Position numbers and translations under genes: made by a program | Shown here: positions 10,928-25,500 of the stretch, one piece after another | How the letters are laid out: the number at the start of each line of letters is the position of its first letter | Numbering within the stretch: position 1 is the stretch's first letter | The notes under the pieces: model-generated | What the model was told of the DNA's origin: nothing | The model's input: only the letters and a program-made list of their open reading frames with translations | Database searches by the model: none | Assembly: GCA_026874595.1 (NCBI GenBank) | Contig: CM049318.1 | Location: 32,208,956-32,272,955 of the forward strand | Source of the DNA: Sipunculus nudus | Taxonomy: Eukaryota > Annelida > Sipuncula > Golfingiida > Sipunculidae | Direction: 5' to 3' | DNA: 64,000 nucleotides

Positions 10928-13059
10928 TAGTGTGTATGTTAAGGGCATTACATTATTTGGATCGAGTATGAAGGTATAAAGAGTAATATACTGAAGGCTA
11001 AATATAAAGAATAAATTAACTAATGGCACACTATAAAAGGACACATAGTTCTCTAATAAAGAAATCTACAGTACATATTGATGTATTAAATATACCAATA
11101 TAAATATAACAAGATATAAATCAGTGAATAATACTTATCATTATATGGTTCCAAATACTGGTTCATTTAAATTAACATGACAGTCCTCCCTGATACTTTA
11201 TCTGTTCCTATGATCATAAAAAGTTATAATAAAAATATAATCAACCCCAGTGTAACAACTTTGTTATCAAACTAACATAACCATACTTAAGTTAAACCAG
11301 GCCACATCAGTAAAGGGATTATAACAAAACCTTCAAAGCGGTTTCTTGTCATATTATTATGATCATATATAATTATATTCTAAGCTGAGAGATGAGTAGC
11401 TGACGTGTTGAATGCAGTGAAAAATCTTTGGTTAACAAATTAAGATTCTATGAAGCAGTTACAAAAATTGCACTCAGTTAAAATGCACTTTAGAAAAAGG
11501 CTGTACTGTTCCCTGTTAGAAACTTGCAGTGTATGCACAGCATACACAGAATCATATTACAAGACAGGATTATTTACCAGCAGATAATGTAACTTAAAGA
11601 TTCAATTTGCCTGATCCAATTTTGATAAAGAAATACTGTTAGTTTAAACATAAGAAATTAATGAACCATCAAATTGAGATTTCAAAAACTTAATTAATGG
11701 AATGTTTACCTTTATTCTGTGATATAAAAACTAATGTAATAACTTGTTATACAAAATAATAACATACACCCTGATATTCATGGTCAGTTTAGTAAATAAT
11801 ATGTATGTATGCTACTGGTCTCATACATGAAAATACCCAGGAACATCATGAAAGAATACTCACAAATGTACAGTCACTTCTGCATGAATGGACCTGGGAA
11901 TATGCGCCCTAATAAGTGAATGCAAACAGAGTTTTGGAGCATCCCACAAACCCACATGGTGGAGGCTTGCATTCCTTAGAATGCAGATTTCTAGTTTTTA
12001 AAGTGGGGTGTACAGGGCATGCACAGTAACAAACAATGCTCTCACCATCAATTGCACACATTATCACTTAATACCCTCAGAACAGTGTTTGCACACAACA
12101 CCATTACCACATAAACTGGTGCTTACAGCATACAAGTCTATTACACCATGAACATTACCCTAACAATAAAAGAACACCTAACGTAATAAACTAACATGTA
12201 TCACTGGCTTTTCTGCGCCCTTTCATATGGAATAACTGCCCTGAATCAGAGATTCTGATGTTTCGAATGTTGGTAAAAATTCTTCATTCAAATAACTAAC
12301 ATAATAAGGATGTGCTGTAATCACTGTAGGACAACCTTAAACATGATACTGGTAAGTCTGCTTTAAAAATATTTTATTTGCTCATTTATGCCATCAACAA
12401 TCATATATCATACATACATAATTTCATATTATTAAACCTTATGAAAATCACAATAAAACTAGTTTCATCACTATCTTGGTAACTTCATAAACATAATGTA
12501 AATATACTTAAAATGATTAAACATTTGCCAAGAGAATGAACACAAAAGCTCTTGTATAATTTCCTTTTTAACCACCTCAAGGATACAACCTTTATATTAT
12601 ATTTGCCGTTACTTAATACACATGGTTGCTTTCGTGGCTTCACTGGTCTGTTTCTATTGTGATATATACAGTGAAATACTCCTCTGGGGCAACCCACTAA
12701 TAAAGGACACCACAGACCAGAAATTGCATTATATGTCTGCTTTCTGGTGACTTTCCATTGGCACTGAGCAAGGTAGGAAACAGTCGGGGTATTCAAATAC
12801 CTCACTGAGAGGATGATCAATCCAATTTCAACAATAAGGATTAGAATAGGGTCAATCAGAAATGCAAATGTTGTAATGCACAGATTCAGACAAACAATCT
12901 TAGAACTGAGATCAGTCGAAGTGATGACACAGATACTGGATTAAGGGGTCTAAACAAATCTATTTAAAACCAACTGGTACCATCTAATGGATTGGTGAGC
13001 AGAGAAGCATCTTTTGTTTGCTTGGCGGAAACCTTTGAATCTATTTTTAATAATATAGG
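10928..13059. other. ACLY 3' flank, no gene seen
   Basis: AT-rich. The segment 11850-12000 is a dispersed repeat shared with 47430-47605 (TCACAAATGTACRGTCACTT, CCACATGG and ATTTCTAGTTT in order). The remaining sequence shows no recognised coding or RNA feature. Minus-strand open frames such as 12485-12820 match no family I know. Confidence 0.5.
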
Positions 13060-13502
13060 GGTATTCAAATAGGCCTATTTATTTGACCACTGTTGTTGAA
13101 AATTAAAAATTACATTCCACTCAAGTTCATCTGGTAATGCAACAAAAATGAAAATTTGACATGGGATTTAATGATTACAGAATAGAGGTGCTTCTTGATT
13201 TCTCCTGTATCAATAAAATAGTCTCCTAGGTTTTGCTAGACCACACATCCAAATACAAATGCAGCACAGTAAAACTGAGTCAGTGCTGGAGTACCCCTAA
13301 AACCAAGATGTGATTTCCCATTATTTTATAAATCCTGGATTAAGACACCAGTATAACATACATACAACTTTACCGTCTAATCCTTGACAGCAATTGGAAA
13401 GTTTCACTGTATATAACACAGTGGTTGATTGCTGATGCCACTTGTTAAGTCTCCACAATAACTTATTATCACAAAGATTCTGGTTTGCACATATCTACTG
13501 AT
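13060..13502 (-). other. Probable ACLY 3'UTR (end uncertain)
   Basis: Sequence following the ACLY stop on the minus strand has no long open frame. The first canonical AATAAA found downstream on that strand is at 13083-13078, about 420 nt past the stop. ATTAAA variants lie nearby (13051-13046). Further AATAAA hexamers occur below (for example 12378-12373), so the true cleavage site cannot be set from sequence. Confidence 0.3.
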
Positions 13503-13594
13503 CTACTGTTCCTGGTCAGGCATAATGTATGAGATATCATCCCATGGGTGACGGTACAGCCCTTGTTTCAACCTCTTTTGATCCAAATAGTGAC
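13503..13594 (-). CDS. ACLY: ACLY coding exon 28 (residues 1066-1095 and stop)
   Basis: 92 coding nt, entering phase 1; acceptor CTTCTTTTTTAG. It encodes [20 protein letters not shown] and ends SYIMPDQEQ, then TAG at 13505-13503. The human C-terminus ends VLPEHMSM, so only the last few residues differ. Confidence 0.96.
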
Positions 13595-16500
13595 CTAAAA
13601 AAGAAGCATTTGGTAAATAAAAATATTGGCACAAGTGCTGACTAGAAATTTAAATAGCCCCCTGAGCCCCCCTACCCCTTCTTATGATAATAATACATAC
13701 CTAACCTATACTGACATGCTATATCTATAGGTGGATGCCACTTTTGTTGTTTGATGGCTGAAGCTTGGAAAATGAGCCATTAACCAATATTTATGTGCTG
13801 GCAACATGTTAATTTTATCCCAGGAAACTCCATGCCTTACTTTAAACTTTGTTTATTTTACATGGATTTTACAAATAACTATTGTTACTAATCAAGGCAC
13901 TCTCCATGGCTAGGATGGTGGCTTCAGGTGTGTTCTCCATGGCTAGAATGGTGGCGTTCAGGTGTGTCTGGAGGTAGAGAAAACCAGAGAACTCGGAGAA
14001 ATTCAATAGCATTGGAATGGGCTACTACAACCCACTCTCATAGCCACACCAGGGATCGAGCTCGGGTTGCCAGCAGAGAAAGCAAAGCATTTTACATCTC
14101 AACTGTCCATGCCTTGTGTCTTGACAGTATTTGCCTGCTGCTGTCACAACCTGACTGGCAGTGACTGCACATGTCGGCATATGACTTAATATATATAACA
14201 AGGCCTGTAGGTTTTAAAAAGGCTGATGGAGGCTTTGTGATACTGCCAAAAGCTTCTGTCAACATGTCATCACAGGCCCACACTCCTCTTGATATGTGAC
14301 ACCCACTCTCAATGGTCTGTGGCACTAGCCAATAATCACACCAATGATTTTGACATTGGGTGTGGCATGTTTGAGCTGGATGCACAATGCAATACTGCAC
14401 TCTCATTGGTCCAATTACAATTCTTTGCTCTGTGCCCACCCTGGTGGTGTAACCAAGAGAATCTTGCTATACAAAGCAGCAGTTAAAACGAAGGAGACTT
14501 GGGAGACTGCAGTGTATATCCGCTGTGTGAGGAGCGTACAAAGGTCCCGATGTGAGAATCTTTTACACTGATTTGAACAGGATAAAGTCAGAGAACAACT
14601 TCCATTTTACAAGGTTTACGCTCATTACTAACTTTCAAACGAAAGGTAAAAGATTTTTTTTAATGTCTTAGCTTTGTATAATTAAAGAGAAACTTTGAAT
14701 AACATTATATTTCTACTGTTCAAATGATCCCCTTTTTAAATCGTGATGTGCAGAGTATATTCTGATTATGCTGTTTTATTCTTTTAACATATCCTTTAAA
14801 GTCATCTGACACACGATTTGATGTGATTGTATAATCCACTTACTTGTAATTTTTACTTAGGAACGGGTTTGTGCATTATGATATTTATGCCATAATTATT
14901 GTCTGATATGTAATATACCATATTTATGTACTTGCATAATTTGTGCATTCACCATTTCTAATATACTGTATGTTTTATCATTTTATTTATATTTTAACTT
15001 TTGTATAATGACAGGGCCCTGTTCTTATAACTGAACTGGTTACCCTGTATAAATATTTTGAATAAATAAATAAACTGAGTTCAAAAGAACTTGAGATGTA
15101 ATACATTAGGAGATAAAAATTTACTTACCAATGAAACCTAAACTCCTACCCAACACAAACAGACCATTCAGTGCTCCAATCTCAATGTATTCCTGTGCCT
15201 CTTCTCTGGAAAAAATGATGTGAGTTGACATTCATTACCAAAAAACAGTTAATGTCAGTGAAATCTTGACCTGAGACTGAATATGTGGCATGTTTTGATG
15301 ATTATTTTGTATTACTGAAATGTTTTGTACAGTACTGAAGTAAAATATACAGGAAAACAATGGTCCAAAAATACTGGATTATATTTTATCACAGATATTT
15401 TGATGGGCACTTAATTGCCTTAATCCAAGAACTTCTTATTTTTGAGATGTATGGTTATATGTTTTAACAGCCTGCTTATTGATAAGACAATTTTTTTATA
15501 CTATTTGAAGATAAAGCTTATTGATAATCATGCTTAAAAATAAGCTGTTTCCATATTATATTCGAGTATTTGATTCTTTCAATTTAGAATTTAATATTAA
15601 AACAATTATTGGTTTATCTTTAATTAATTTACATAGGCCAATTTCTAATTCCAATTATTGTTCCAAAACAACATACTTTGTGAATATAAAATGTCCGACT
15701 GAAAGTTCCCCAAAAATCAATGAGTGCTGTGTAAAAGAACAAAGTCTGCTAATGGGTGCAGCACCTGCTGTTTAAAGACACTCACCTTGTGAAACAGCCA
15801 CAAGTCCTCAAGAGGTCAACCATACCAACCCCAATAAAACCATCAACGTTCAAGATCAGGTTAGGTTTCTGTTGAAACAAATAAAATATTACACACTATT
15901 TTGTCACATTCTCCAAGCTGCAGAAATGGAGGATCATCCAAGCTGCAGAAATAGAGAATATGATAAAAGGGACTTCCTGCTTTTGTAGTGTCCTATTTAC
16001 AACAGTCTGAATATTCATTCCATTTACTTGATTCCAATTTTATGATCTTCTTCTTTATTTATATTAAAACTGACGAAGGCACTAAACCGTTGTCTTGCAA
16101 CACCTCTAATGACATGTCTTGTAAATCCTTGTTTTGGGGTCTTGAAATGTTAAGATCATCATCAAGTGTGTCCTAAGGGGGTCATTTTAATTTTTCTTAA
16201 TATATCCCCAGGAATTTGACATTATTTAGGAAATTTTGTGGAATCTTGCAGCAACATCTATAAGAAACTACAATAACTCTGCCCATGGAAATCCCACCCC
16301 TACAAATTAATATGGAGGGTTCATGTTCACCTACCTTTGATGTAGTGATCTTTTCCACCTCTAGAGCGTAGTCTAACATAGGGGTGGATGGGAAGTTCTG
16401 TTTCACGTACTCCTTCAGAATCACCACACGCATGTCAGGGTTGTTAATCTGGTAAGGAATAATCCAACATTGATCAGAGATATAAAAGATATTGATGACC

Positions 16501-19500
16501 TTGACACACTAAATCAGTGGTAAAGATAAAATTCATATTAAGGTAACATTAATACATTTATAATCAATTAAATTCACAATGACTTAACAATTGTGTAGAA
16601 ATGAGAAATCATAATTTTTCAATCAATATTGTATCTCAGAATTATAAATATAAACAGATAAACATGTAACACAAATGACATGACATACCCACATACATGA
16701 CAGCTAAAATGTAAAGTCATTAGACCTTCTTAATATACAAGAATCACACGTAAAAATTCTGATCAGTGAGGTTTTTTTTTTCATTTTAAAAGTTCTTTGT
16801 ATTCTTATCAAGGTAGCAAGTGCACAAGTCAAAGTCAGGTTATTACCTATCAAGTGTTTCAGCCCAAAATTTGCCATTCAATTCAGCACTGATTTCAACA
16901 ACACTAAAGATTGATCGATGTCAATTTCAATATATGACTGTAAGGCCAAGAAAAATAAAAGGCATGGTTCTCAGGCACCGCTGGCAACAATTTTAACCAC
17001 CCCGCATCAAACATTTTGATTTTGATTTAGATCTTTCATGAAGATGAAATAATACAATATTGATAAGTTTTCCTTTGTAATGTAGTGCCTTTTCCTGTTT
17101 AGAAAAAACCTTGTTATTTTCATGTTTTTCCCTGATCATATGGCATTTTTAATGAAAAATACAAAAAAAAAAGGAAAGAAATTTAAATACTGCCTGCCCG
17201 CTGTGATTTCTGAAAAAGTGCCTGAGCACCAAACCTTTTTATGTTTTTGGCCTAACACTACTTACAGATTTGACCCTGTGACCGATGCCCATGATGAGTT
17301 CTCCTTTCTTCCTCATACTGTTGACGAACTCCATCGGGATCATACCAGAATCGTACGCCTCCGTGAACTGCTTGGCAGCTCCGTCTAAAGCGCCACCAAA
17401 CCTGTCTCCCTGTCATAAAAAACACGAATATAAATCATTTATCTGATTTTGTCATGCCACGATTTTTGACATTTCATCATACAGTCATGCATGATATGAT
17501 ACAAAGATACATGGAATATTTTCCAGCAAAAAACTGGTTTAATGCTGGAGTATAATTTAAACTTTGCCCCAGTAACAAAATACTATACAACTAGTACAAA
17601 GGTCCCCTTTTGTATGGTATTCTTAATTACACATATAAAGTGTACTTACAGTCTATTGGTACAGTCTATACCAATACAGGTATTTATAGACATTTAATGA
17701 AAGCATACTCACTGTTTTCATATAATATCACAATATTTTTCATAGTGAACACATTTTTTATTGGGCTCTTAGAATTTCTGCTTTGGCATATTCTGGACTT
17801 AAGAGCAACTTAAGTACCTGATCAAAATGAAAATATAAAGCTTTTTAAAGACAGCATTTAGGTGGAAATTTTAAAGTTTTTGTAATGGCAACTCAGATAC
17901 TGTATTTGATGACTATTCCTTGTATATTAATGTTATTCCTTTATTTTTTTCTGACAAAGAGAACCAATACTGGATGTGTTTGAATTTGATCATCAGATAC
18001 TCAAGTTGTTAGCAGTATAGCCTTTTTTGTATCTTTTAAAGAGGATATTCAAAGCCTACAGACTTACAATGGTGAGAAGACCTGAGGCCAAGCTAGAGAT
18101 GAGATCTTTTCCTGCACGAGCACAAACGATGGTGTTGTGAGCCCCGGATACAGCAGGGCCGTGATCTGCTGTCACCATCAGACACATCTCAATGAACTTA
18201 GCGGCATACGGCGGCATTCTTCTCTGGAACCAGAGCAGACCCAGCACACCACCGATACCCAGGTCCTCACGGAAGACTTCTGTGATTGGTACACCAGCAT
18301 ACAGCAGCTCCTGGCCACGCTCATCACAGATTGATGTCATAAATGATGCAGGCTTACGGATCAAACCAAGCTCCTGAAATGTATTAATGGTAGATTAATA
18401 AAAGAACAAACATGGAAAGGATTCCTGCTTTACTCTTATTATGGCAAAGCTCCTGGAGTGTGCAAATGAGTCAATAAGACAGTCAGTAAAATCAAGCAGT
18501 CTAATCAGTCCTGCGATTAACCTGCAAGGCAAGAAATGAATGAAAAAAAAATTTCATCTTAGTTTGGTTTAGCAATCAGACAAGTAAAGTGATATCAATG
18601 GGTCAAATTTACACTGGCATTGAGAACTGAGGATCAGCAAAAGTTCATATCCAAAGCACTGGCGCATTGCTCTCGGTGTACAAACCTACCCTAAATGAGA
18701 AATGCTATCAAGGTTTCTGTATATTATTATGACCTGCTATGTTTAAAATAATGAATACATCCATTATTTTGGTGCAAAATTTCACAGGAAAAAAACACAG
18801 TGAAATGCACATTTAACTTAGTTCCGAGTACCAAAAAAACTTCTATCATTCAAAACCGACATTTATTTTCAATCTCTATAGTTCACAAAGTGGCAGTAGT
18901 CATGAAATGAAAATAAGAGCATTAACCTACCCTGGCCCAGTTGTAGTCCATCGGTACTGTTGGGGGTGCAACCTCAACCTTAGGTACGATGATGCCCTTG
19001 GCAACCAGATCATCATACACAGTCCTGAAATCAATTTTACAGAATACTCCCACATTTGCTCCTTCACTGAGAATGATTTCAATATTGATATTAAAGCTGG
19101 CTTTTGAAAAATAAAAAAAAAAGTTCATAGCAATTACCTGTCTTGGGTCTGAGACCAATAATGTGTAAAATATTATTTCTTTGAAAAGAGAGTCTGCATG
19201 TAAAATTTGTGTGACTGCAAGGATTTACGGATGGGTACATAATTTTGTTATTTCCGCATAGTCATGCAAGTGACAAATTAATAAAATGACAGTGCTGCAG
19301 CCAACAGAGGCCAGATGCTTTAAATGCATCTAATTTATCTTGAAATACCCGGAGACTCATACAGAGACTAAAATTGTTATGGTATCAATCCCGGATCAGC
19401 AAAAATATGAGTATTTGTCAAACTACATGGATCAACATAACTAATAGCGCCAGATCAGCCCTCTGACATTATGGCCAGCTTACTGGCTTGCCAGAGTGCC

Positions 19501-22500
19501 TGGACATCTAACTCTGAGGATCGCTTAATAAGGCCCCATTAGGATGCAAATATTTTTGTCATTTTTGACAACGCCTCATTGCTTACAAGTATTGTGTTAT
19601 TTCAAATAAACCCACTAGACCTTTTAATAAGTTTCTTATCTCTCCAACGACACCTACCATGTGTGTGAATTATCCCTTTATAACCCAATATATTCGTATA
19701 TTGTTCTGCATGTACGGGAGATTTCTGCCTGCTGACTGTATGCGGGGATACGGTTATAAAGCGTGGCGTAGACTTGCTGGGCGGTTTTAAATTTGGCTTG
19801 TGTCACGACTCAGTAGAGGGACCTAACTGGTCGTGTTTGTCAGGGCTACATAGCTAACTGATATAATAGAACTGCCTGTTTTGTTTTTCTAGCACTGGGG
19901 ATGTCATATTGTGCTAACAAAATACCACTGTAACTAGATAAAGCTGTGTTTGAATGCAAATACATGAGGAGCCCCATGGTCATATAATTTCAGGAAAACA
20001 TATCAAGATATGCCTTAAAAACTACATTTTGATGATATTAAGTCATTGTTGAAAATGCAAAAGTGCTAATAAATTGCACAAATATGGGTCAAGGTCAACC
20101 ACAAGTTGATCAGGCTGAAAGATTCAATAGTTGATGTGTTCCACTAAATTAGAACAAAATCAAATGTAAACCTTTGGTGCTATGGCGCTTATAATTAAAT
20201 GATGTCCAATGTCTACTGTTAATTGACCTTGAGAGCATAAATCAAAGTCACAGCACCAGGAAAAATTTTTGTGCCTCAGTTATACACAATTATGATATAA
20301 TATTTATAGCTGCCAGCATTTAGGAGATATAAGCATTTAAAAAGTACGGATGCAGATGTGGACACGGAGGCGTACGCCCACCTGGTAAAAACAATAAGCT
20401 CCCATGCATGTCATATTACAGTACAGCATCTTTGTATCTGAACACTGTTTATCCAAAACATTGTTCACCAATAACTGAATACTGAGAACCAAAATTTTGA
20501 TTATTTATCAGTAATCAAAACAATGAAAAAATATTCAACAATGAATTGAATTTTTATTTTTTCAGGGCCAATTAGCAATAATTTCTATGTAGTTTACATG
20601 ATAAGCTGACTTAATTGATGGAAAACCAAACAAATGTACTGATGTCAGCATTCATGTTGGACTATCTTCATTAATTCATGTCTGACAATATCTGGTAAAC
20701 TCCTATGCTTGGTGGCAAGTTGGCGATCTTGGTAACTCTGTTGAACTGTTTATCAGAACAATAACCCTATCCCCTGAGCTGAGCTTTTCGGATAAATGAC
20801 CCTCTACTGTACCAACATCTCCTTATGCTGATGTCTTGCTGTTTGGACAGACTTACTTGATCAGATCTCCTAGTTCATCAAATGTGTTCGGTACGTGGGC
20901 TCCTGCAGCACTGAGGGCTTTGTTCTTGGCTACAGCTGTCTCATTATCAGCATTAGCACACGAGCCAGCATGACCAAACTGAACCTGTCAACAAATCATC
21001 ACCAACTCTGTCAAATCATGTGAATAAAGCCCCTCCCTGAGTGCATATGATTGTCCATATGATCCGGTTTACAGAAGTCATAATTATGGGATGATAAATC
21101 TTACTGCAATTACCTTATTTGTGCTTGCATAAGGCCAAAAATTTTTCCTTAAAATATTTGGTCAAGAGAGGGCCCTGTCTTATACAAGAGTACAAGTTTT
21201 TTTCAGCAAAATCAGGGCTGCCAGGGATAATTTACAGCAATGAGTGATTGGGGTGATCTCCCTTAAATTATGTAGAAGAGAGACATTTTATTTAAATAAA
21301 TTTAATTTTATAAGAACAAGGTGTCAATGCAAATGAAGACTCTATAGACATGCTAATTCTTATTGGGTACCATCTCAAGGATATTTTTTGACAAATAATT
21401 TTGACCCAAATTTAGACCTTAAAATTGACCAGCATCTTATACACAGTCACCTAATACACACACAAATATGGTATATGATCAAGTAGAATGGAATTTTTTT
21501 CTGCATCTGTACTAGGAAATAACAAAGCGATGTAACTTTGAGATACAAGTTCATGCATTTGCCAGTGTTATTTATCATGTATTATCAAAATGACATTTTA
21601 TTATCATAATTTTATTTAATTTTATTCAGATACATATGAGACACTGGATACATGCAATGATTCTTCAATTCAGATGTTTCAAATGCATGAAATATTTATC
21701 AAAATAGAAGAGAAATTTACATGAATAAAAATTCAGTTTTCACCTAACTGTCTGCATATTCCTGCAGGTCTGACTGCTAATTTAAAGGTCACCTACCTCT
21801 GAGGTGAACATTTTGGCACACGTTCCTATACACCAGGCTATGATTGGTTTGTGCAGTTTGCCATCCTTAATGGCCTCAACAATCCTGTATTCTTCTGTTC
21901 CTCCAACCTGAAAGTACATTTGAAATTCTCATGAAGAAATAAATTACCAAAATAATAATGAAATCTTCAGTATATGCAATTTATATAATTTATTATTTGA
22001 TGCCCTTCAAATCAAAGTCAACACTGTTATAAAGTAGTTACAGTAAGCCCTCTCCTTCCGAGCACCTCAAAATTACAGACACATCTCTATTATAAAGACA
22101 CAGGAGGCGGTCCACTGAATGTAGACTCAAGAGTATTGTGACCCCTCTAATAGAGACACCTCTCTACTAACGACAAAAATGAGGGTCCCATCAATGTCTG
22201 TAATAGAGAGGTTCCACTGTATATCTATATGTATACTTTTATGTATATTTCAAAATTATTGTTTTTTACTGTGATACTTCCTGACATTATGCAGCTCATA
22301 AAATTAATTTGAAACAGTCTTGCAAATAAAACGTATGCACGGTGGAGCTGGACAAGGTGTAAATTGTAGGATACAGGTTGTTTACATATAATGACATAGT
22401 GATAATCAGCCTGAATAATTAATGTGAATAAAGAATAAATAATTCCCACCTCTCCGAGTAATACTATCATCTTAACATTTGGTTCGTCATGGAAACGTAC

Positions 22501-25500
22501 AATATGGTCCCAGAAGGTGGTGCCAGGGTACCTGAAAAATGAATAAAATATCTAAATTAATATCATATCAACCTGATATTAAATTTATATTGGATAAAAA
22601 ATTAAAATAATATTAAGTACTGAATCATATTTCTACAATTCATGCTAAAAAAAATTATAGTTAATACTTGGAAAATCCAGTGATAATATACTTCAACTTC
22701 TTAATGCAGGTATATCACAAATAGAGTGAGTTAGAATTATTTTCTAAAAATAGTTTTATTATCTAAACCATATAGTTAAAAATATATTTGTGTCATCCCA
22801 ACACTAATATCATGACACAATGTTTGGTATTGCTTACTTTTTATGCATCAATCATACACAATGAATAAAAAAAAAGTTCTAAGAAAATGGTCAGCTATAT
22901 AAGCTTTGCAGAAGTGATGTAAAACCAATACAAATACATTAGAAAATTTATAAAAAAAAAAACAAACTTGACAAATCTTGCATTATACATCTGTTGTAAA
23001 TTTTGTGACCTCTGACCTCATTAAATATGTTTGAATTTGCTGAGAAGGTAAGTCACGTGAGAAACTGGGTTAATATTCATCATCAGATTTTATGTTAGTC
23101 AGAGTGGTGCCACTAAGTATGGTGACCTCTGACCTTATTAAATATGCATGGATTTTGCTGATAATCAAACTTAGGCAAGATATTTTATTGATTAAAATTT
23201 CTGATGAGTTTGATCAAAGTCCTTCATATTCTTCGTAAATTATCACAGCGACACCACAAAGAAGCCTAATGACCCATGACCTTATTAAATATGCGTGGAT
23301 GTTGACTATAATCAGTTGGTAAGTAGGAATGGTGAGTTTTGTGAAAATCCATCAAAGCCCCGGTAAGTTATTGCGGCAACACTAAAAGTCAAAGGAATGC
23401 AGACGTTAGTGTAGAATGTGGGTATCCCATAATACTCCTGTCATATGACGCGCGTATAAAAAACATGACGGAGATGTTTACCTATCACCACCAATAGCAA
23501 CACCTTCATAGACACCATTTGTGTTGAGTGAGATAATGTTGTTGAGTTCATTGGACATGCCACCAGATCTTGATACATAAGCAACACTGAAACAAAAAAG
23601 GGGTATGACAGTGTGTGGTAAACTTATTATGAGAAGTCACCCAAAATATCAACTGCAAACTAATTAACAGTAATGTTAGCTAGACAACAATGATTGAAAT
23701 AAGCACACTGTCCATTAAGAGTAGGTCTTCCTCCTGATTTGCAATTCAAGTGAATTCTCTTTGCTGTGGCTAAATAAAGCCTTTTTTTGTCTTTCTAATT
23801 TATTATTTCAATTCTTCTGATTAGAATTTCAATTCTTCAAACTGATATTTAATTTTTTTCAAACTGATATTTAATTTTTACAAACTGAAATTCCAATTCT
23901 TCAAATTAAAATTTAATTTTCTATAAATTCTGACAATTTTCAAATAAAGAAAACATCACCATAATCATAATCTTTTAGATGATTAGAGAATAGTTACAAG
24001 ACAGAGATTGTAATCTCTGCCAGGTTGAGATCAACCTATACAAAGACCAAAAGTCCCTGCAGGTAAAAAGATAACTTGTGGTTTTATTCATTTTTCCTTG
24101 CTAGAGGTTACTGAGAATTTATGCTGATGTAGCTGACCTGCCAGGTCTGTATAATTTTGATGACAGTATGTTGTCCAGCATGCCTCCTGTGTTACCAATC
24201 TTAAAGCTACCAGGTTTGATCCCACCAACCTGTAAATAAAACAGTGTAAATGCTGTGGTTACTGTAACAACATAGTTTGTCCCATAAATATACCATCTAC
24301 ACAAAACAATAAGACCAACTAAAATTCTCATTTTTTACAAAAACTGTAGTCAAACTATCAGACAAATGAAGTTACTTTGCCAATTGCATTTACCATTAAC
24401 CCTATATCGCTCACTTTATCATTAGAAGCATTACTTCGTCCAACAAAAAGCAATAGACATTTGAGATACATGAATGCTACACTAGCTTAGAAAGGATAAA
24501 TTTAAGTTAAGAACACGATAGACTCTTCATGCAGTGGTCTATATCTCCTTCATTTTAACTGCTGCTTTATATAGCAAGATTCTCTCAGTTTCACCACCAG
24601 GGCTGGCACTGGGCAAAGAATTGTAATCAGAGAGCATGGTATCACATGGTGCCAAAAAATCAAAGTTTACGCAAAAAAAAGTATGGTTCTCAGGCACTTT
24701 TTATCAGAAATCAATGTGGGTGGTATTTTATTTTTTACCTTTTTGTAAGTCTCGATAAAAATGTCATATGATCAGGGAAAAGCATGAAAATAACACAATT
24801 TATTTGCTAAATGGGTAAAAACCACTACACAAAAAAGGAAATCTGATCAAAATTGTATTATTTTAATTTCTTGAAAGATGAAAATCAAAATAAAAATTTT
24901 TGATGTAAGGAGGCGGTGCCAAAGAACCATACCTTTTATTTTGTTTGGCCTTACACCTGTGACACTCTGCTCTCATTGGTCTGATTCTTGGCCTTGTGCC
25001 AGCCCTGGTTTTGTTAAAATTTGGTAAACAAAGCGGGTGTTAAAGCAAAGGAGATCTAGAAAGACTGCAGTGTATAACAGAAAGATTACCTACACATCAC
25101 CAAATTCTAATGCTCTTTTAATGTACAATACTATAAACTTGTTGTACCACCAGTTTTATGGATGTAACTGTCTGACATGTGGACATCTAGGGGAAGACTT
25201 AAATATCAGCCAGACTTCTACAAGTAACTGTTCTTATTTGAAATTATACCTAATTATCTTTATGAAAATACTTACAGTGGCTGGACCAATGATTGTAATT
25301 TTTTTCTCATTGGCTTGTTTGTTAAGTTTGCGGGTCAGGTTTTCTGGAATGCCCTCAGCAATGATTGCAATGGTCCTGACCTGTGAAAGTGAGGGAGCAA
25401 ATGTTTAACAACAAGTACATCACAACACCAGGTAAACAGTCATATCTGTTTAAAAAAATGTTTACCTATTACTGCGAGATTCAAAGTATACTATGAACAT

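Noticed and set aside
12485-12820. 111-codon minus-strand frame downstream of ACLY
   Set aside because: No recognisable domain, no splice context; lies in the ACLY 3' flank where random frames are expected.
14092-14571. Overlapping frames on both strands in the last ACLY intron
   Set aside because: Coincide with a dispersed repeat also found at 24.5-25.1 kb.
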